Below, piece after piece: positions 1 to 9,611 of a stretch of 64,000 nt of DNA (within the stretch, counting starts at the first letter, position 1; the number at the start of each line of letters is the position of its first letter). Origin of the DNA: Nakamurella sp. A5-74 (GTDB lineage: Bacteria; Actinomycetota; Actinomycetes; Mycobacteriales; Nakamurellaceae); assembly GCF_040438885.1 (NCBI RefSeq), contig NZ_CP159218.1:2108001-2172000 (forward strand). Direction: 5' to 3'. The notes under the pieces are model-generated. The model worked only from the letters and a program-made list of their open reading frames with translations. It made no database searches and was not told the DNA's origin. A program made the translations under genes and the position numbers.

Positions 1-48
1 CCGGAGGGCATCGAGGTTCTTCTGCGACGCATCAGGGTCCGGAGATGA
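1..48 (+). CDS. C-terminal end of an upstream gene (partial)
   Basis: Frame 1 is open from the window edge and stops with TGA at 46-48, ending in the residues PEGIEVLLRRIRVRR. The stop overlaps the ATG of the next gene in an ATGA arrangement, which is how many genuine gene pairs in this window are joined. Only fifteen codons are visible, so no function can be given. The call rests only on the open frame and the coupled junction. Confidence 0.4.
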   Translation, partial: PEGIEVLLRRIRVRR

Positions 49-749
49 GCAGTTGCACGGTGTTCTGGGACTTCGACGGCACCCTTGCCTCTCGTGAGGG
101 CACCTGGGCGAGCATTCTTCTCGAAGCAGTGCACGAGGTCGACCCGACCGGTGGGACCTCTGTCGATGAGTTGGCCGCCGTTGTCGACAAGGGGTTTCCC
201 GACCACGGTCCGAGCGGGCTTCGGTTCTACCCCAGTGCATCAGCGTGGTGGAGCGCCACGTCGACCGTCCTTCGCGATGCATGTCGGCACGCCGGGATCA
301 GTGATTCGACCGCGGCTCGCGCTGCGGATGCAGTCCCACAGATCTACTACCGGCCCCGGAGTTGGTCCGTGCTGCCCGGCGCGGTCGCAGCGCTGCGGGC
401 AACGGTCCGAGCAGGTCTGCACAATGTCGTGCTGAGCAATCACGCACCCGAGCTTCCGCAACTGGTCGCCGATCTCGGCCTTGAGCCGTACCTCTGGCGG
501 ACCCTCACCAGCGCGGCACTCGGGGTCGAGAAGCCGGATCCGGAGATCTTCCGATTGGCCCAGCGCATCTGTGCAGCCTCCCCCGACAGCTGGATGGTGG
601 GTGACAACCCCAACGTCGATGTCGAGGGAGCCAGGACAGTCGGAATGCGCGCACTTCTGGTGCATCGGGTCGTGGAGGACACACCCGCACGGTCACTCAT
701 CAGTGCAGCCGGGTTGGTGGTTCGGGCCTGCGGGCACCGCGAATCCTGA
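45..749 (+). CDS. HAD-superfamily hydrolase (phosphatase-like)
   Basis: This 234-aa protein has the haloacid dehalogenase fold. Motif I is FWDFDGTLA near residues 7-15, with the nucleophile Asp. Motif II is the Ser of VVLSNH near 129-134, and motif IV is WMVGDNPNVDVEGA near 185-198. The segment between motifs I and II is a helical cap of roughly 90 residues. Such enzymes hydrolyse phosphomonoesters such as sugar phosphates or phosphoglycolate. The substrate cannot be read from sequence. The start overlaps the stop of the preceding partial gene by 4 nt, so the two are probably co-transcribed. It converges with the MFS gene that follows. Confidence 0.85.
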   Translation: MSSCTVFWDFDGTLASREGTWASILLEAVHEVDPTGGTSVDELAAVVDKGFPDHGPSGLRFYPSASAWWSATSTVLRDACRHAGISDSTAARAADAVPQIYYRPRSWSVLPGAVAALRATVRAGLHNVVLSNHAPELPQLVADLGLEPYLWRTLTSAALGVEKPDPEIFRLAQRICAASPDSWMVGDNPNVDVEGARTVGMRALLVHRVVEDTPARSLISAAGLVVRACGHRES

Positions 750-820
750 ACCCGGCCAGCCGGGCACTGTATCGACCGCCCGCCGAAGCGCGATGGCACG
801 CACCCTCGGCCGAGCCACGC

Positions 821-2104
821 TCACCCGAGCAGCGGCGCCCGACGCACAGCCCGCAGCGATCCGGTCGAAGCTGCCAGGACCACCGCCGCCACCACCACGA
901 ATGCGGCGATCAGGTTCAGGCCGCCGAAGCCGATCAGCCCGAGCAGCGGCCCGGATCCTGCGGCCCCGATGGCTGCGCAGGCATTCATCGCCGCGTCGGA
1001 AAGCCCTTGCACCCGAGCCCGGTCCGCCTCGGCATGAGCCTCGGTCAGCAACGTCGACGCCGCGATCATCACGATCGACCAGCCCAGGCCGATCAGCACG
1101 AGGCCGATGGTCACCGGGACGGCGGCCCCGCCGGACCAGCCGGCGACCGCAGCGGCGCACAGCAGGACGACCGCCCCCGTCGTCAGCAACGTTGCCCGGC
1201 CGAACCGATCGGCCGCAGCGCCCCACACCGGGGAAAGTCCGTACATCCCGAGCACGTGCAGCGAGATCGTGACCCCGACGACGGTGACGCCGAAACCGTG
1301 GTGTTCCAGATGCACCGGCGTCATCGTCATCACGCTCACCATCACGGTGTGGGCCGCGCAGATCGCGATCAGCGCGAGCCGCGACGACGGTACCGACCAG
1401 GCGGTGTGCAACGTCTGGCGCAACCGTGGTCGGGTCGGCACCGCACCGACGATCGTGGTGAACCGGCGGGCCAGCGTGAGCGGGTCGACCCGGAGCGAGA
1501 ACAGCAGACCGGCCGCGACGAGCTGCATGACGGTCGCGATCACGAACGGGCCGGCGAACGGTGCGATCCCGAGCGCCCGGGACAGTGCCTCCCCCGGGGT
1601 CCCGAGGTTCGGTCCGAGGACCGAACCGACGGTGGTCGCCCAGACGATCAGCGACAGGTCCCGTGAGCGACGCGTCGGCTCGGCGAGATCCGTTGCGGCA
1701 AAACGACTCTGCAGGCTGACCGCGCTGCCTGCGCCGGCCAACGTCATCCCGGCCACGAGTGCGACGGTCGCGACCTGGTGGCCGACCGGTTGTGCCGCAA
1801 GGACCAGCAGAGCGGATCCGAGCGCCGCCAGTACCCAACCGCCGCCGAGGGCGGCCCGACGTCCGGCGCGGATCGCCACCGCGGCGAGCGGGATCGCCAG
1901 CAGTGCAGCGCCGATGGTGGTGCTGGTGCGCGCCAGGCCCGCCCACCCTTCGGAACTGGTGACCTCCTCGGCGAGCAGGATCCCGACACTCAGCCCGGCG
2001 CCGAAGCCGATCCCGCCGAAGATCTGCGAGGCCGCCAGGATGGCCAGCGTGGAACGGCGGGCATCCACCACTTCGGGTTCGCGTTGCCAGAGTCGGTCGG
2101 TCAC
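821..2104 (-). CDS. MFS transporter, about 12 membrane segments
   Basis: This 427-aa major facilitator protein has about twelve hydrophobic helices, beginning with LAILAASQIFGGIGFGAGL near residue 20. A basic loop after the second helix pair contains AIRAGRRAALGG, where the MFS motif A sits. It is probably a drug or metabolite exporter in the cytoplasmic membrane, substrate unknown. The GTG start at 2104 overlaps the stop of the aminotransferase gene by 4 nt (GTGA), so translation is coupled and the two may act together. A much longer open frame upstream is rejected because it reads Arg/Pro-rich shadow sequence of the aminotransferase gene. Confidence 0.8.
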   Translation of the reverse strand: MTDRLWQREPEVVDARRSTLAILAASQIFGGIGFGAGLSVGILLAEEVTSSEGWAGLARTSTTIGAALLAIPLAAVAIRAGRRAALGGGWVLAALGSALLVLAAQPVGHQVATVALVAGMTLAGAGSAVSLQSRFAATDLAEPTRRSRDLSLIVWATTVGSVLGPNLGTPGEALSRALGIAPFAGPFVIATVMQLVAAGLLFSLRVDPLTLARRFTTIVGAVPTRPRLRQTLHTAWSVPSSRLALIAICAAHTVMVSVMTMTPVHLEHHGFGVTVVGVTISLHVLGMYGLSPVWGAAADRFGRATLLTTGAVVLLCAAAVAGWSGGAAVPVTIGLVLIGLGWSIVMIAASTLLTEAHAEADRARVQGLSDAAMNACAAIGAAGSGPLLGLIGFGGLNLIAAFVVVAAVVLAASTGSLRAVRRAPLLG

Positions 2105-3255
2105 GTCTGGTACTCGAGGAGGGCCAGCCGTGCGAGGACGTCCTCGATGATGTGGTGCGGGGTGCCCAGGCTGAGCCGCAGGAACCCCGCTGTGCCGCAC
2201 TCCTGCCCGGGAGTGCCCCAGACTCCGGTTCGTTCGCGCACCGCGGCCGGCTCGATGCCCATCGGCCGCAGGTCGAGCCACTGCAGGTAGGTCGCTTCCG
2301 GGGGATGGTGGGGCACCAGCGGAAGCGCGTGGGCGAGGCCCGCGGCGAACAGCGCGCGCCCGCGATCCAGATACTCGACGATCGCGTCCAGGTGTTCGAT
2401 GCCGTCGGTGTAGGCCGCAGTGGTGGCGATCGCGCCCAGCGGGGTGGCGCCGTGCAGCTGGATCGGGGTCCACCATGAGGCGGTTCCGCGATGACGTTCC
2501 GATGTCAGGATCAGTTGGGCACAGGGCAGACCGGGCAGGTTCCAGCCCTTGGAGGCGGACACCGCGGTGACCGAGTGCTGCGCCGTGGCGGGGGAGAGCG
2601 AGGCATAGGGCACGTGGACGGCGCCCTCGTAGACCAGCGGCGCGTGGATCTCGTCGACGAACACGGTCGAGCGGGTTCGCTCGACGATGTCTGCGATTTC
2701 CGCCAGCTCGGCGGCAGTGGCCACCTGGCCGGTCGGGTTGTGCAGATTCACCAGGACCAGCAGACCGCCGCCGGTGAGGGCGAGCTGCAGCTCGGTGGGA
2801 TCCATCCGCCACCGACCGTCGACGAGGCTCATGGGCACCGTGACGAGGTTCTGTCCGGTGACCACCGGATCCAGGAACGGCATGTAGGCGGGCGTCGGCA
2901 CCACGATCGTCGTGGTCTCGTCGACGAGCTCGCGGATGGTGAGCTGCAGCGCGCCCAGCACGTCCGGGACGACCACGATGTGAGCGGGATCGACGTCCCA
3001 GGCGTATCGGCGGTGCTGGAACTGCGCACAGGCCGAGCTCACGCCGGAACTCAGCGCCGGTCCCAGGTACCCGGTGTGCGCACTGTCCAGCGCGTCGGCG
3101 AGCGCTACGCGGATACAGGTCGCCATCGGGGTGTCGAGTTCGGCGATGAACGCGCCGATCTCACCAGGCTCGACGGTGGTCCATTTCATGGATCCCCTGG
3201 CGCGCAACGACTCAGGGGTCAGTGCTGCCATCCAGGCGTCGAGCGGGTTGGTCAT
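2101..3255 (-). CDS. PLP-dependent aminotransferase, PatB/MalY-like (C-S lyase type)
   Basis: The 384-aa fold-type I PLP enzyme has LHNPTGQ near residue 165, the substrate-binding Asn region. VDEIHAPLVYEG near 200 carries the Asp-x-x-His seen in MalY/PatB cystathionine beta-lyases. VSASKGWNLPGLPCAQ near 232-247 carries the Schiff-base Lys. These enzymes cleave C-S bonds of cystathionine-like substrates or transaminate amino acids. Start at ATG 3255 gives MTNPLDAWM and follows a TACGGT hexamer by 6 nt, suggesting a leaderless message. The stop overlaps the start of the MFS gene, hinting at an export function linked to a sulfur or amino compound, which is inference. Confidence 0.82.
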   Translation of the reverse strand: MTNPLDAWMAALTPESLRARGSMKWTTVEPGEIGAFIAELDTPMATCIRVALADALDSAHTGYLGPALSSGVSSACAQFQHRRYAWDVDPAHIVVVPDVLGALQLTIRELVDETTTIVVPTPAYMPFLDPVVTGQNLVTVPMSLVDGRWRMDPTELQLALTGGGLLVLVNLHNPTGQVATAAELAEIADIVERTRSTVFVDEIHAPLVYEGAVHVPYASLSPATAQHSVTAVSASKGWNLPGLPCAQLILTSERHRGTASWWTPIQLHGATPLGAIATTAAYTDGIEHLDAIVEYLDRGRALFAAGLAHALPLVPHHPPEATYLQWLDLRPMGIEPAAVRERTGVWGTPGQECGTAGFLRLSLGTPHHIIEDVLARLALLEYQT

Positions 3256-3261
3256 CGGCTC

Positions 3262-3267
3262 ACCGTA
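3262..3267 (-). promoter_or_regulatory. -10 element of aminotransferase-MFS pair
   Basis: TACGGT on the minus strand lies 6 nt before the ATG at 3255, matching TANNNT -10 elements of leaderless actinobacterial genes. No convincing -35 or ribosome binding site was seen. Confidence 0.5.
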
Positions 3268-3277
3268 GCCGTCGCGA

Positions 3278-4048
3278 TCACGGCAGGTCCTGGTAGTGAT
3301 AGCCGTGGTGCTCGACGAACCCGAGACCGCCGTACAGGGCGAGCGCACCCGAGTTGTCCCGGGACACCTGCAGGTAGACCCGCTGGGCTCCGAGCACCTC
3401 CGACCGGTTGATCGCGGCCCGGAGCACCTCGGTGCCGAAGCCACGTCGCCGGAACCGGGAGGGGACGGTAACGGCGGTGATCCCGACCCAACCGTCGGTG
3501 ACACATCCTCTGGCGACGGCCACCGGGTCGGCGCCCTCGTGGAGGGTGACGAAGAACGGCGAGGTTCCGGCGCGCAACACCTCGATCGCGGTGGGTGGCA
3601 ACGACTTCCCGCGGTACTCGTACAACGACAACCAGGTCGGGTCGGGGAGCTCGTCGATCGTCACCCGCAGGCCGGCCGCCGGTGGGGGGAGCTGGTCGTG
3701 TACCGAGCGCACGTCCGCCACCAGGACCACCACGTCGTCGAACTGCTGCCATCCGCGATCGAACAGTTCCGCATCGATCTCCTCCAGCGCGGGGCCGACC
3801 GCTCCGGTCGGCAGCTGGAACCGCGGGGGCAGCTTCCGGGCTGCGTACCAGGCACGGACGGCCTGGATCGCCGTCGGCAACGCGGCCCCGGGATGCCCGA
3901 GCACCAGCACCGAATTCGCCCGACCGGTGAAGCCGTGGCCGGCACGCAGCAACCAGTCGCCGTGCCACCACTGCTCGATGCCCGGCCAGCCCCTGGCGCA
4001 GATCCGCTCCAGGATCAGCACGTCAACGGTCAGCTGCTCGGTAGGCAC
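3278..4048 (-). CDS. GNAT-family N-acetyltransferase
   Basis: This 256-aa protein has its GCN5-type domain in the C-terminal half. GITAVTVPSRFRRRGFGTEVL near 197-217 is the acetyl-CoA pyrophosphate-binding segment (R/Q-x-x-G-x-G/A). It is followed by ALALYGGLGF near 240, the closing strand typical of the family. The N-terminal 130 residues are less typical and probably a degenerate or divergent GNAT half. It would transfer acetyl from acetyl-CoA to an amine of unknown identity. The start is GTG 4048, preceded at 6 nt by a TACGGT hexamer. It is transcribed divergently from trpE. Confidence 0.8.
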   Translation of the reverse strand: MPTEQLTVDVLILERICARGWPGIEQWWHGDWLLRAGHGFTGRANSVLVLGHPGAALPTAIQAVRAWYAARKLPPRFQLPTGAVGPALEEIDAELFDRGWQQFDDVVVLVADVRSVHDQLPPPAAGLRVTIDELPDPTWLSLYEYRGKSLPPTAIEVLRAGTSPFFVTLHEGADPVAVARGCVTDGWVGITAVTVPSRFRRRGFGTEVLRAAINRSEVLGAQRVYLQVSRDNSGALALYGGLGFVEHHGYHYQDLP

Positions 4049-4054
4049 CCGATC

Positions 4055-4060
4055 ACCGTA
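4055..4060 (-). promoter_or_regulatory. -10 element of GNAT gene
   Basis: TACGGT on the minus strand lies 6 nt before the GTG at 4048, so the transcript may start at the initiation codon. No clear -35 is visible. Confidence 0.5.
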
Positions 4061-4160
4061 GAGCCGGCAGTGACGGACAGTGCGTTCGGCTCACCCGCTG
4101 CGCTCGATCGCCGGCGGGGCCGTCATCCGGACCCTCCGACCACGGGCAGAATGGGGAACC

Positions 4161-5777
4161 ATGTCCGGCGCACCTGCACCCCTCGGCGAGATCCACCCGA
4201 CCCGCGAGGAGTTCGCGGCGCTGGCCGCCGGGGGCCGGCGGGTGATCCCGGTGACGCGCCGGTTGCTGGCCGACACCCTCACGCCGGTCGGGCTGTACGC
4301 GTCACTGGCGCAGGGGAGAGCGGGGACGTTCCTGTTCGAATCGGCCGAGCACGGCCGCTCCTGGTCGCGGTTCTCCTTCGTCGGTGTGGCCAGTGCCGGA
4401 GCGCTGTCCGAGGTCGACGGTGCGGCCAGCTGGATCGGTGATCCGCCGGCCGGTGTGCCGCTGGAGGGCGACCCGCTCCAGGTGTTGCGGGAGACGCTCG
4501 CCGGACTGCAGACCGAGCCGCTCGCCGGCCTCCCGCCGCTGACCGGCGGCCTGGTCGGCTATCTGGGATACGACATCGTCCGGCGGTTGGAGCGCATCAC
4601 CACCGGTGACGCGGTGCCCAACCCGGACGAACTGCGCGTCCCCGAACTGGTGATGCTGCTGACCGCGGACCTGGCGGCACTCGACCACCACGAGGGCACC
4701 GTCACGTTGATCGCCAACGCGATCAACTGGGACGACTCCACCGATCGGGAGGACGATGCCTATGCCGATGCGGTGGCCAGGGTCGAGCGGATGACGGCGA
4801 CCCTCCAGCGGCCGGCATCCCTGCCGGCGGCCACGTTCCGGCCGGCGGTCCCCGAAGTCGTCCGCCGCACTTCGGCCGAGGACTACCACGCGGCTGTTTC
4901 CGCTGCGCAGGAACACATCCGCGCGGGTGACGCGTTCCAGATCGTCGTCTCGCAGCGCTTCGACACCCCGACCGACGCCGCGCCGCTGGACATCTACCGG
5001 GTCCTGCGCGCGACGAACCCGAGTCCGTACATGTACCTGCTCACCGTGCCGACCCCAGCGGACGGCGCCCGGGGCGGCGAGGCGATCTCGATCGTCGGCT
5101 CGTCCCCGGAGGCGTTGGTGACCGTGCGGGACAGGCACGTCACCATGCACCCGATCGCCGGCACTCGGCCGCGCGGTGTCGACGCCGAGGACGACGCCCT
5201 GCTGGCCAAGGATCTGCTCGCGGACGAGAAGGAACGCAGTGAGCACGTGATGCTGGTCGACCTCGGACGCAACGACCTCGGCCGGGTGTGTGCCGCCGGG
5301 ACCGTCAACGTCACCGAGTTCTTCACTCTTCAGCGCTACAGCCACGTGATGCACATCGTCTCGACCGTCACCGGCACCCTGGACGAACAGCACACCGCGG
5401 TAGACGCCCTGACGGCCTGCTTCCCGGCAGGGACGTTGTCCGGTGCCCCCAAACCGCGGGCGATGCAGATCATCGAGACGCTGGAGCCTGCCCGGCGGGG
5501 GGTGTACGGCGGGGTCGTCGGCTACCTGGACTTCGCGGGCGACGCGGACACGGCGATCGCGATCCGCACTGCGTTGATCGCCGACGGGACGGCGTACGTC
5601 CAGGCGGGCGCCGGGATCGTGGCGGATTCCGTCCCGGCATCGGAGGACGCGGAGTGTCGCCACAAGGCCGCTGCTGCCCTGAACGCGGTGGCTGCAGCCG
5701 GCACGTTCCGGCCGCCGAGTAGGCAGGGTTCGCCGAGTACACCGAGTGCGACCGCCCGCCCCACACCGGCCGGGTGA
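4161..5777 (+). CDS. trpE: Anthranilate synthase component I
   Basis: This 538-aa chorismate-binding enzyme makes anthranilate from chorismate, using ammonia delivered by a glutaminase partner (TrpG) that is not in this window. The N-terminal domain contains the feedback-binding region. The C-terminal chorismate domain shows IAGTRPRG near 332, the block SEHVMLVDLGRNDLGR near 359-374, and AGAGIVADSVP near 483. Length is normal for the family. ATG 4161 (MSGAPAPLGE) was chosen over an upstream in-frame ATG at 4080 because the extra residues look noncoding and homologues begin here. The stop overlaps the next gene by 4 nt (GTGA). No Trp-rich leader peptide was found upstream. Confidence 0.96.
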   Translation: MSGAPAPLGEIHPTREEFAALAAGGRRVIPVTRRLLADTLTPVGLYASLAQGRAGTFLFESAEHGRSWSRFSFVGVASAGALSEVDGAASWIGDPPAGVPLEGDPLQVLRETLAGLQTEPLAGLPPLTGGLVGYLGYDIVRRLERITTGDAVPNPDELRVPELVMLLTADLAALDHHEGTVTLIANAINWDDSTDREDDAYADAVARVERMTATLQRPASLPAATFRPAVPEVVRRTSAEDYHAAVSAAQEHIRAGDAFQIVVSQRFDTPTDAAPLDIYRVLRATNPSPYMYLLTVPTPADGARGGEAISIVGSSPEALVTVRDRHVTMHPIAGTRPRGVDAEDDALLAKDLLADEKERSEHVMLVDLGRNDLGRVCAAGTVNVTEFFTLQRYSHVMHIVSTVTGTLDEQHTAVDALTACFPAGTLSGAPKPRAMQIIETLEPARRGVYGGVVGYLDFAGDADTAIAIRTALIADGTAYVQAGAGIVADSVPASEDAECRHKAAAALNAVAAAGTFRPPSRQGSPSTPSATARPTPAG

Positions 5778-6418
5778 GGGTCGTGCGCCGGATCCGAGGC
5801 TTGCTGCTACCGCTGGGTGTGCTGCTGGTCGCTGCCGGCGCCCTGGTGCGCTGGTGGTCGGTGACCTGGACCCGACCCCTGTTGGGCGAGCAGCGCGACA
5901 CCGTCACCGGGTCGGCGGCTGCGCCGGCACTGATGGTGTTCGCCCTGGCGGCCATCGCCGGCTGGGCGGCCGCCGCCGGAACCCGCTCGACGGTCGTGCG
6001 CCGGGTGATCGGAGGGTCGATCTGCGTGATCGGCGTGGCCATCGGCTGGGTCGCCGTTGCCACGGCCGCCGACGGCCCGCAGTCGGTGATCCTGGCGCGA
6101 CATCCGGAGGCCGCCGGGGTTCAGGCGGCAGGACTGATCGGGTGGGGACCTGCGCTGGCGGTGTTCGGCGGTGTTCTGCTGGTGGCGGCCGGAGTGGTGA
6201 TCCTGCTGCGCAGGGGAGCCGGCGGGATGGGCGCCCGGTTCGAACGACCCGGTGCGTCGGCCGGCTCCGGGTCGGCGGCTCCGACCGCGACCGGCTCCGA
6301 CGCCGCTGATCGCCCCCGGCAGTCGCATCCGGAGGACGACGCGGCGCTGCTGTGGAAGGGGCTCGACGCAGGCCGCGATCCGACCGGGCCCGACGGCCCG
6401 GAGCGTGCCACGCGATGA
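5774..6418 (+). CDS. Trp-operon-associated membrane protein (TIGR02234-like)
   Basis: This 214-aa protein has four hydrophobic segments, near residues 10-28, 55-75, 80-98 and 128-150. They are followed by an Arg/Pro/Ala-rich acidic tail that is probably cytoplasmic. Actinobacterial trp operons typically carry such a gene between trpE and trpC (Rv1610-type), of unknown biochemical role. Position, size and topology all fit that family. It begins with a GTG inside the trpE stop (GTGA), so it is translationally coupled to trpE. A role in membrane transport or sensing for tryptophan synthesis is only inference. Confidence 0.8.
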   Translation: MRVVRRIRGLLLPLGVLLVAAGALVRWWSVTWTRPLLGEQRDTVTGSAAAPALMVFALAAIAGWAAAAGTRSTVVRRVIGGSICVIGVAIGWVAVATAADGPQSVILARHPEAAGVQAAGLIGWGPALAVFGGVLLVAAGVVILLRRGAGGMGARFERPGASAGSGSAAPTATGSDAADRPRQSHPEDDAALLWKGLDAGRDPTGPDGPERATR

Positions 6419-6487
6419 TCCTTCGGCCGTGCCTGCGAGCACCGTGGCGGGGGCCACCGGATGGCATTTCGCACCTCACCGGGCCGG

Positions 6488-6527
6488 TACGCTGAGCCCA
6501 CCGATGAGCCCGTGCTCGAGCCGATGA
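6488..6527 (+). promoter_or_regulatory. Possible trpC promoter element with a short leader ORF
   Basis: TACGCT at 6488-6493 resembles a TANNNT -10 element. It is followed 10 nt later by a seven-codon ORF at 6504-6527 that reads MSPCSSR and then TGA. This lies in the 164-bp gap between the membrane protein gene and trpC, so trpCBA may have a second promoter. The peptide contains no Trp, so classic tryptophan attenuation is not supported. A Shine-Dalgarno-like GGGAGGAG lies just before the trpC GTG. Confidence 0.3.
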
Positions 6528-6582
6528 CTGCCAAGCTGACCTTTCGTCGATCGAGCGCACCAGAGCAGGCGGGAGGAGATTC

Positions 6583-7392
6583 GTGAGCGTTCTCGACGCC
6601 CTGATCGCCGGTGTGCGCGAAGACCTGGCCGAGCGTGAGGCAGCCGTTCCGTTCGACCGGATCAAGGAACGGGCACGGTCCGCTCCCGCACCGCTCCCGG
6701 TCCTGCAGATCCTTCGTGAACCAGGCGTCGGCGTCATCGCCGAGGTCAAGCGCGCCAGCCCCAGCAAGGGATCCCTGGCCACGATCGAGAATCCCGCGAA
6801 GCTCGCCGCGCTCTACGAGGACGGTGGGGCCAGGGCGATCTCGGTGCTCACCGAGCAACGCCGGTTCGGCGGCTCCCTCGCCGACCTGGACGCCGTCCGC
6901 GCCGCCGTCGACATCCCTGTCCTGCGCAAGGACTTCATCGTCACGCCGTACCAGATCCACGAGGCGCGGGCACACGGCGCCGACCTCGTACTGTTGATCG
7001 TCGCCGCGCTGGAGCAGCCCGTGCTGCACGGTCTGCTCGAGCGGGTGGAATCCCTCGGGATGACCGCTCTGGTCGAGGTGCACACCGAGGAGGAGGCCGA
7101 TCGCGCGCTGGAAGCGGGAGCCACCGTGATCGGCGTCAACGCGCGCAACCTCAAGACGCTCGAGATCGACCGCGACGTCTTCGCCAGGATCGCGCCAGGG
7201 CTGCCCAGCAACGTCATCACGATCGCGGAATCCGGCGTCCGCGATACCGCCGACCTGCTCACCTATGCCGGCGCCGGCGCAGACGCAGTGCTCGTCGGCG
7301 AAGGTCTGGTGACCAGCGGAGATCCGCGAGCAGCCGTCGCCGACCTGGTGACAGCCGGGTCCCATCCGTCCTGCCCCCGGCCCGGCCGCTGA
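6583..7392 (+). CDS. trpC: Indole-3-glycerol phosphate synthase
   Basis: This 269-aa TIM barrel converts carboxyphenylamino-deoxyribulose phosphate to indole-3-glycerol phosphate, releasing CO2. The signature VKRASPSKG near residue 54 carries the catalytic Lys. LRKDFIV near 112 has the second Lys. VNARNLKT near 185 and IAESGVRD near 220 build the phosphate site. No PRA isomerase domain is fused, as is normal in actinobacteria. The GTG start has a strong GGGAGGAG ribosome site. trpB follows after only 2 nt, so trpC-trpB-trpA form one operon. Confidence 0.96.
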   Translation: MSVLDALIAGVREDLAEREAAVPFDRIKERARSAPAPLPVLQILREPGVGVIAEVKRASPSKGSLATIENPAKLAALYEDGGARAISVLTEQRRFGGSLADLDAVRAAVDIPVLRKDFIVTPYQIHEARAHGADLVLLIVAALEQPVLHGLLERVESLGMTALVEVHTEEEADRALEAGATVIGVNARNLKTLEIDRDVFARIAPGLPSNVITIAESGVRDTADLLTYAGAGADAVLVGEGLVTSGDPRAAVADLVTAGSHPSCPRPGR

Positions 7393-7394
7393 CC

Positions 7395-8735
7395 ATGACG
7401 TCATCGATCACCGGACGAGTTCCGCGGACCGACGGTCTGCCGCGGATGTCCGAGGCACTGACCGGGACCCCGCACGATCCCGACGCCCGTGGCTATTTCG
7501 GCGAGATGGGCGGTCGCTGGCTGCCGGAGGCCCTGGTCGCCGCACTCGACGAGGTCGCCGACGCCTACGACAAGGCCCGCGCCGATCCGGAGTACCTCGC
7601 CGAGCTCGACAACCTCGCCGAGTCCTACGCCGGACGCCCCTCCCCGGTCACCGACGCGCAGCGGTTGACGGAGTACGTCGGCGGTGCGCGGATCCTGCTC
7701 AAGCGCGAGGATCTGAACCACACCGGCAGCCACAAGATCAACAACGTGCTCGGCCAGGCCCTGCTCACCCGTCGGATGGGAAAGAAGCGGGTCATCGCCG
7801 AGACCGGCGCCGGTCAGCACGGTGTCGCCACCGCGACCGCCGCGGCGCTGCTCGGCCTCGACTGCACGATCTACATGGGCCGCGTCGACACCGAGCGGCA
7901 GGCACTCAACGTCGCCCGGATGAAGTTGCTCGGGGCGAAGGTGATCCCGGTCGACACCGGTTCGGCCACCCTGAAGGACGCGATCAACGAGGCATTCCGC
8001 GACTGGGTCACCAACGTCGCCGGCACGTCCTACATCTTCGGCACGGCAGCCGGCCCGCATCCGTTCCCGATGATCGTCCGCGACCTGCAGCGGATCATCG
8101 GCCTCGAGGCGCGGGTCCAGGTGCAGAAGCTCACCGGACGTCTGCCCGATGCTGTGGTCGCCTGCGTCGGCGGCGGATCCAACGCGATCGGCGCCTTCCA
8201 CGCCTTCCTCGACGACCCGGGAGTCCGGCTGGTCGGCTGTGAAGCAGCCGGTGACGGCATCGAGACCGGTCGCCACGCGGCGACCATCTCCGGCGGTTCG
8301 GTCGGCGTGCTGCACGGCGCCCGCAGCTACCTGCTGCAGGACGACGAGGGTCAGATCATCGAGTCGCACTCGATCTCGGCTGGTCTGGACTATCCGGGCG
8401 TCGGGCCCGAGCACGCGCACCTGGCCTCGATCGGTCGGGCCGAGTTCGTCCCGATCACCGACACCCGCGCGATGGACGCGCTCGCGCTGCTGGCCCGCAC
8501 CGAGGGGATCATCCCGGCGATCGAGTCGGCCCACGCGGTCGCCGGCGCGCTGGATGTCGCACGCGAGATCGGACCGGGCGGGATCGTGCTGATCAACGTG
8601 TCCGGCCGCGGCGACAAGGACATGGAGACCGCGATGGAGTGGTTCCACCTCGGCGAACCGGACGCGGTTCCTTACCACGACCCGGCGGAGCCGACCCCGG
8701 ACGAGCCGGGGAGCGGCGTAGGGGAGCAGTTGTGA
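7395..8735 (+). CDS. trpB: Tryptophan synthase beta chain
   Basis: This 446-aa PLP enzyme condenses indole with L-serine to give L-tryptophan. The PLP Lys lies in HTGSHKINN near residue 113, and [13 protein letters not shown] near 135 is the catalytic loop. GGGSNAIG near 258 binds the PLP phosphate, and [13 protein letters not shown] near 327 is the family block. A Met-initiated 45-residue lead precedes the conserved [13 protein letters not shown], and a shorter start at Met18 is possible. The C-terminal tail after residue 415 is acidic and Pro-rich. It overlaps trpA by 4 nt. Confidence 0.96.
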   Translation: MTSSITGRVPRTDGLPRMSEALTGTPHDPDARGYFGEMGGRWLPEALVAALDEVADAYDKARADPEYLAELDNLAESYAGRPSPVTDAQRLTEYVGGARILLKREDLNHTGSHKINNVLGQALLTRRMGKKRVIAETGAGQHGVATATAAALLGLDCTIYMGRVDTERQALNVARMKLLGAKVIPVDTGSATLKDAINEAFRDWVTNVAGTSYIFGTAAGPHPFPMIVRDLQRIIGLEARVQVQKLTGRLPDAVVACVGGGSNAIGAFHAFLDDPGVRLVGCEAAGDGIETGRHAATISGGSVGVLHGARSYLLQDDEGQIIESHSISAGLDYPGVGPEHAHLASIGRAEFVPITDTRAMDALALLARTEGIIPAIESAHAVAGALDVAREIGPGGIVLINVSGRGDKDMETAMEWFHLGEPDAVPYHDPAEPTPDEPGSGVGEQL

Positions 8736-9556
8736 GTGCACCAGCCGCGATCTCGGGGGTCGACACCCTGGAGGCGCTGTTCTCGCAGACCCGCTCGGAG
8801 GGCCGGGCGGCGCTCGTCGGCTATCTGCCCGCCGGGTATCCGGACGTCGCAGGCTCCAAGGCCCTGTTGGGTGGGATGATCGCGGGCGGGTGCGACCTGG
8901 TCGAGGTCGGCATGCCCTTCTCCGACCCGGTACTGGACGGCCCGGTGATCCAGGCAGCCCAGCAGCAGGCGCTCGCGAACGGCACCAGGATCGCCGACCT
9001 GTTCTCCATCGTCGAGTCGGTCACCGCCGTCGGTGGCCGGGCCGTCGTGATGACGTACTTCAACCCGATCATGGCCTACGGGCTCCAGCGATTCGCTGAC
9101 GGTCTGGCCGCAGCGGGCGGCGCCGGCGTCATCACCCCCGACCTCATCGTCGACGAGGCCGATGGCTGGCGGGCCGCCTGCGAGAGCGCCGGTGTCGCGC
9201 CGATCTTCCTCGTCGCCCCGTCGTCGGGACTGGAGCGGATCGCGCTGACCAGCGCGGCAAGCCGGGGCTTCCTCTACGCCGCATCGGTGATGGGCGTGAC
9301 CGGTGCCCGCGACCACGTCTCCTCCGACGCACCCGCCCTGGTTGCCCGCTGCCGCCAGGTCTCCGACATCCCCGTGGGCGTCGGGCTGGGTGTCCGGACT
9401 GCCGAACAGGCGGCGGAGATCGCCGAGTTCGCGGATGCCGTGATCGTCGGGTCCGCATTCGTCAGTGCCGCGGAGCGTGGTGGGGTCGAAGCTGTGGCAG
9501 GCTTGGCCGGCGAGCTCGCCATCGGCGTGCGGCGCCGTCACGCACCGTCCGCCTGA
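8732..9556 (+). CDS. trpA: Tryptophan synthase alpha chain
   Basis: This 274-aa TIM barrel cleaves indole-3-glycerol phosphate to indole and glyceraldehyde 3-phosphate, passing indole to Trp[17 protein letters not shown] near residues 55-70 holds the catalytic Glu and Asp. [11 protein letters not shown] near 165 and [12 protein letters not shown] near 216 form the phosphate site. The GTG start at 8732 lies within the trpB stop (GTGA), with a GGGGAG ribosome site just before it. A longer open frame from 8639 would overlap trpB and is rejected. A GC hairpin at 9577-9595 follows, before lgt. Confidence 0.96.
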   Translation: MSAPAAISGVDTLEALFSQTRSEGRAALVGYLPAGYPDVAGSKALLGGMIAGGCDLVEVGMPFSDPVLDGPVIQAAQQQALANGTRIADLFSIVESVTAVGGRAVVMTYFNPIMAYGLQRFADGLAAAGGAGVITPDLIVDEADGWRAACESAGVAPIFLVAPSSGLERIALTSAASRGFLYAASVMGVTGARDHVSSDAPALVARCRQVSDIPVGVGLGVRTAEQAAEIAEFADAVIVGSAFVSAAERGGVEAVAGLAGELAIGVRRRHAPSA

Positions 9557-9611
9557 CGCTGACCCTGTTCGACGAGGGGGCCGAACCGGGGCCCCGTGAG
9601 GATGTTCCCGC

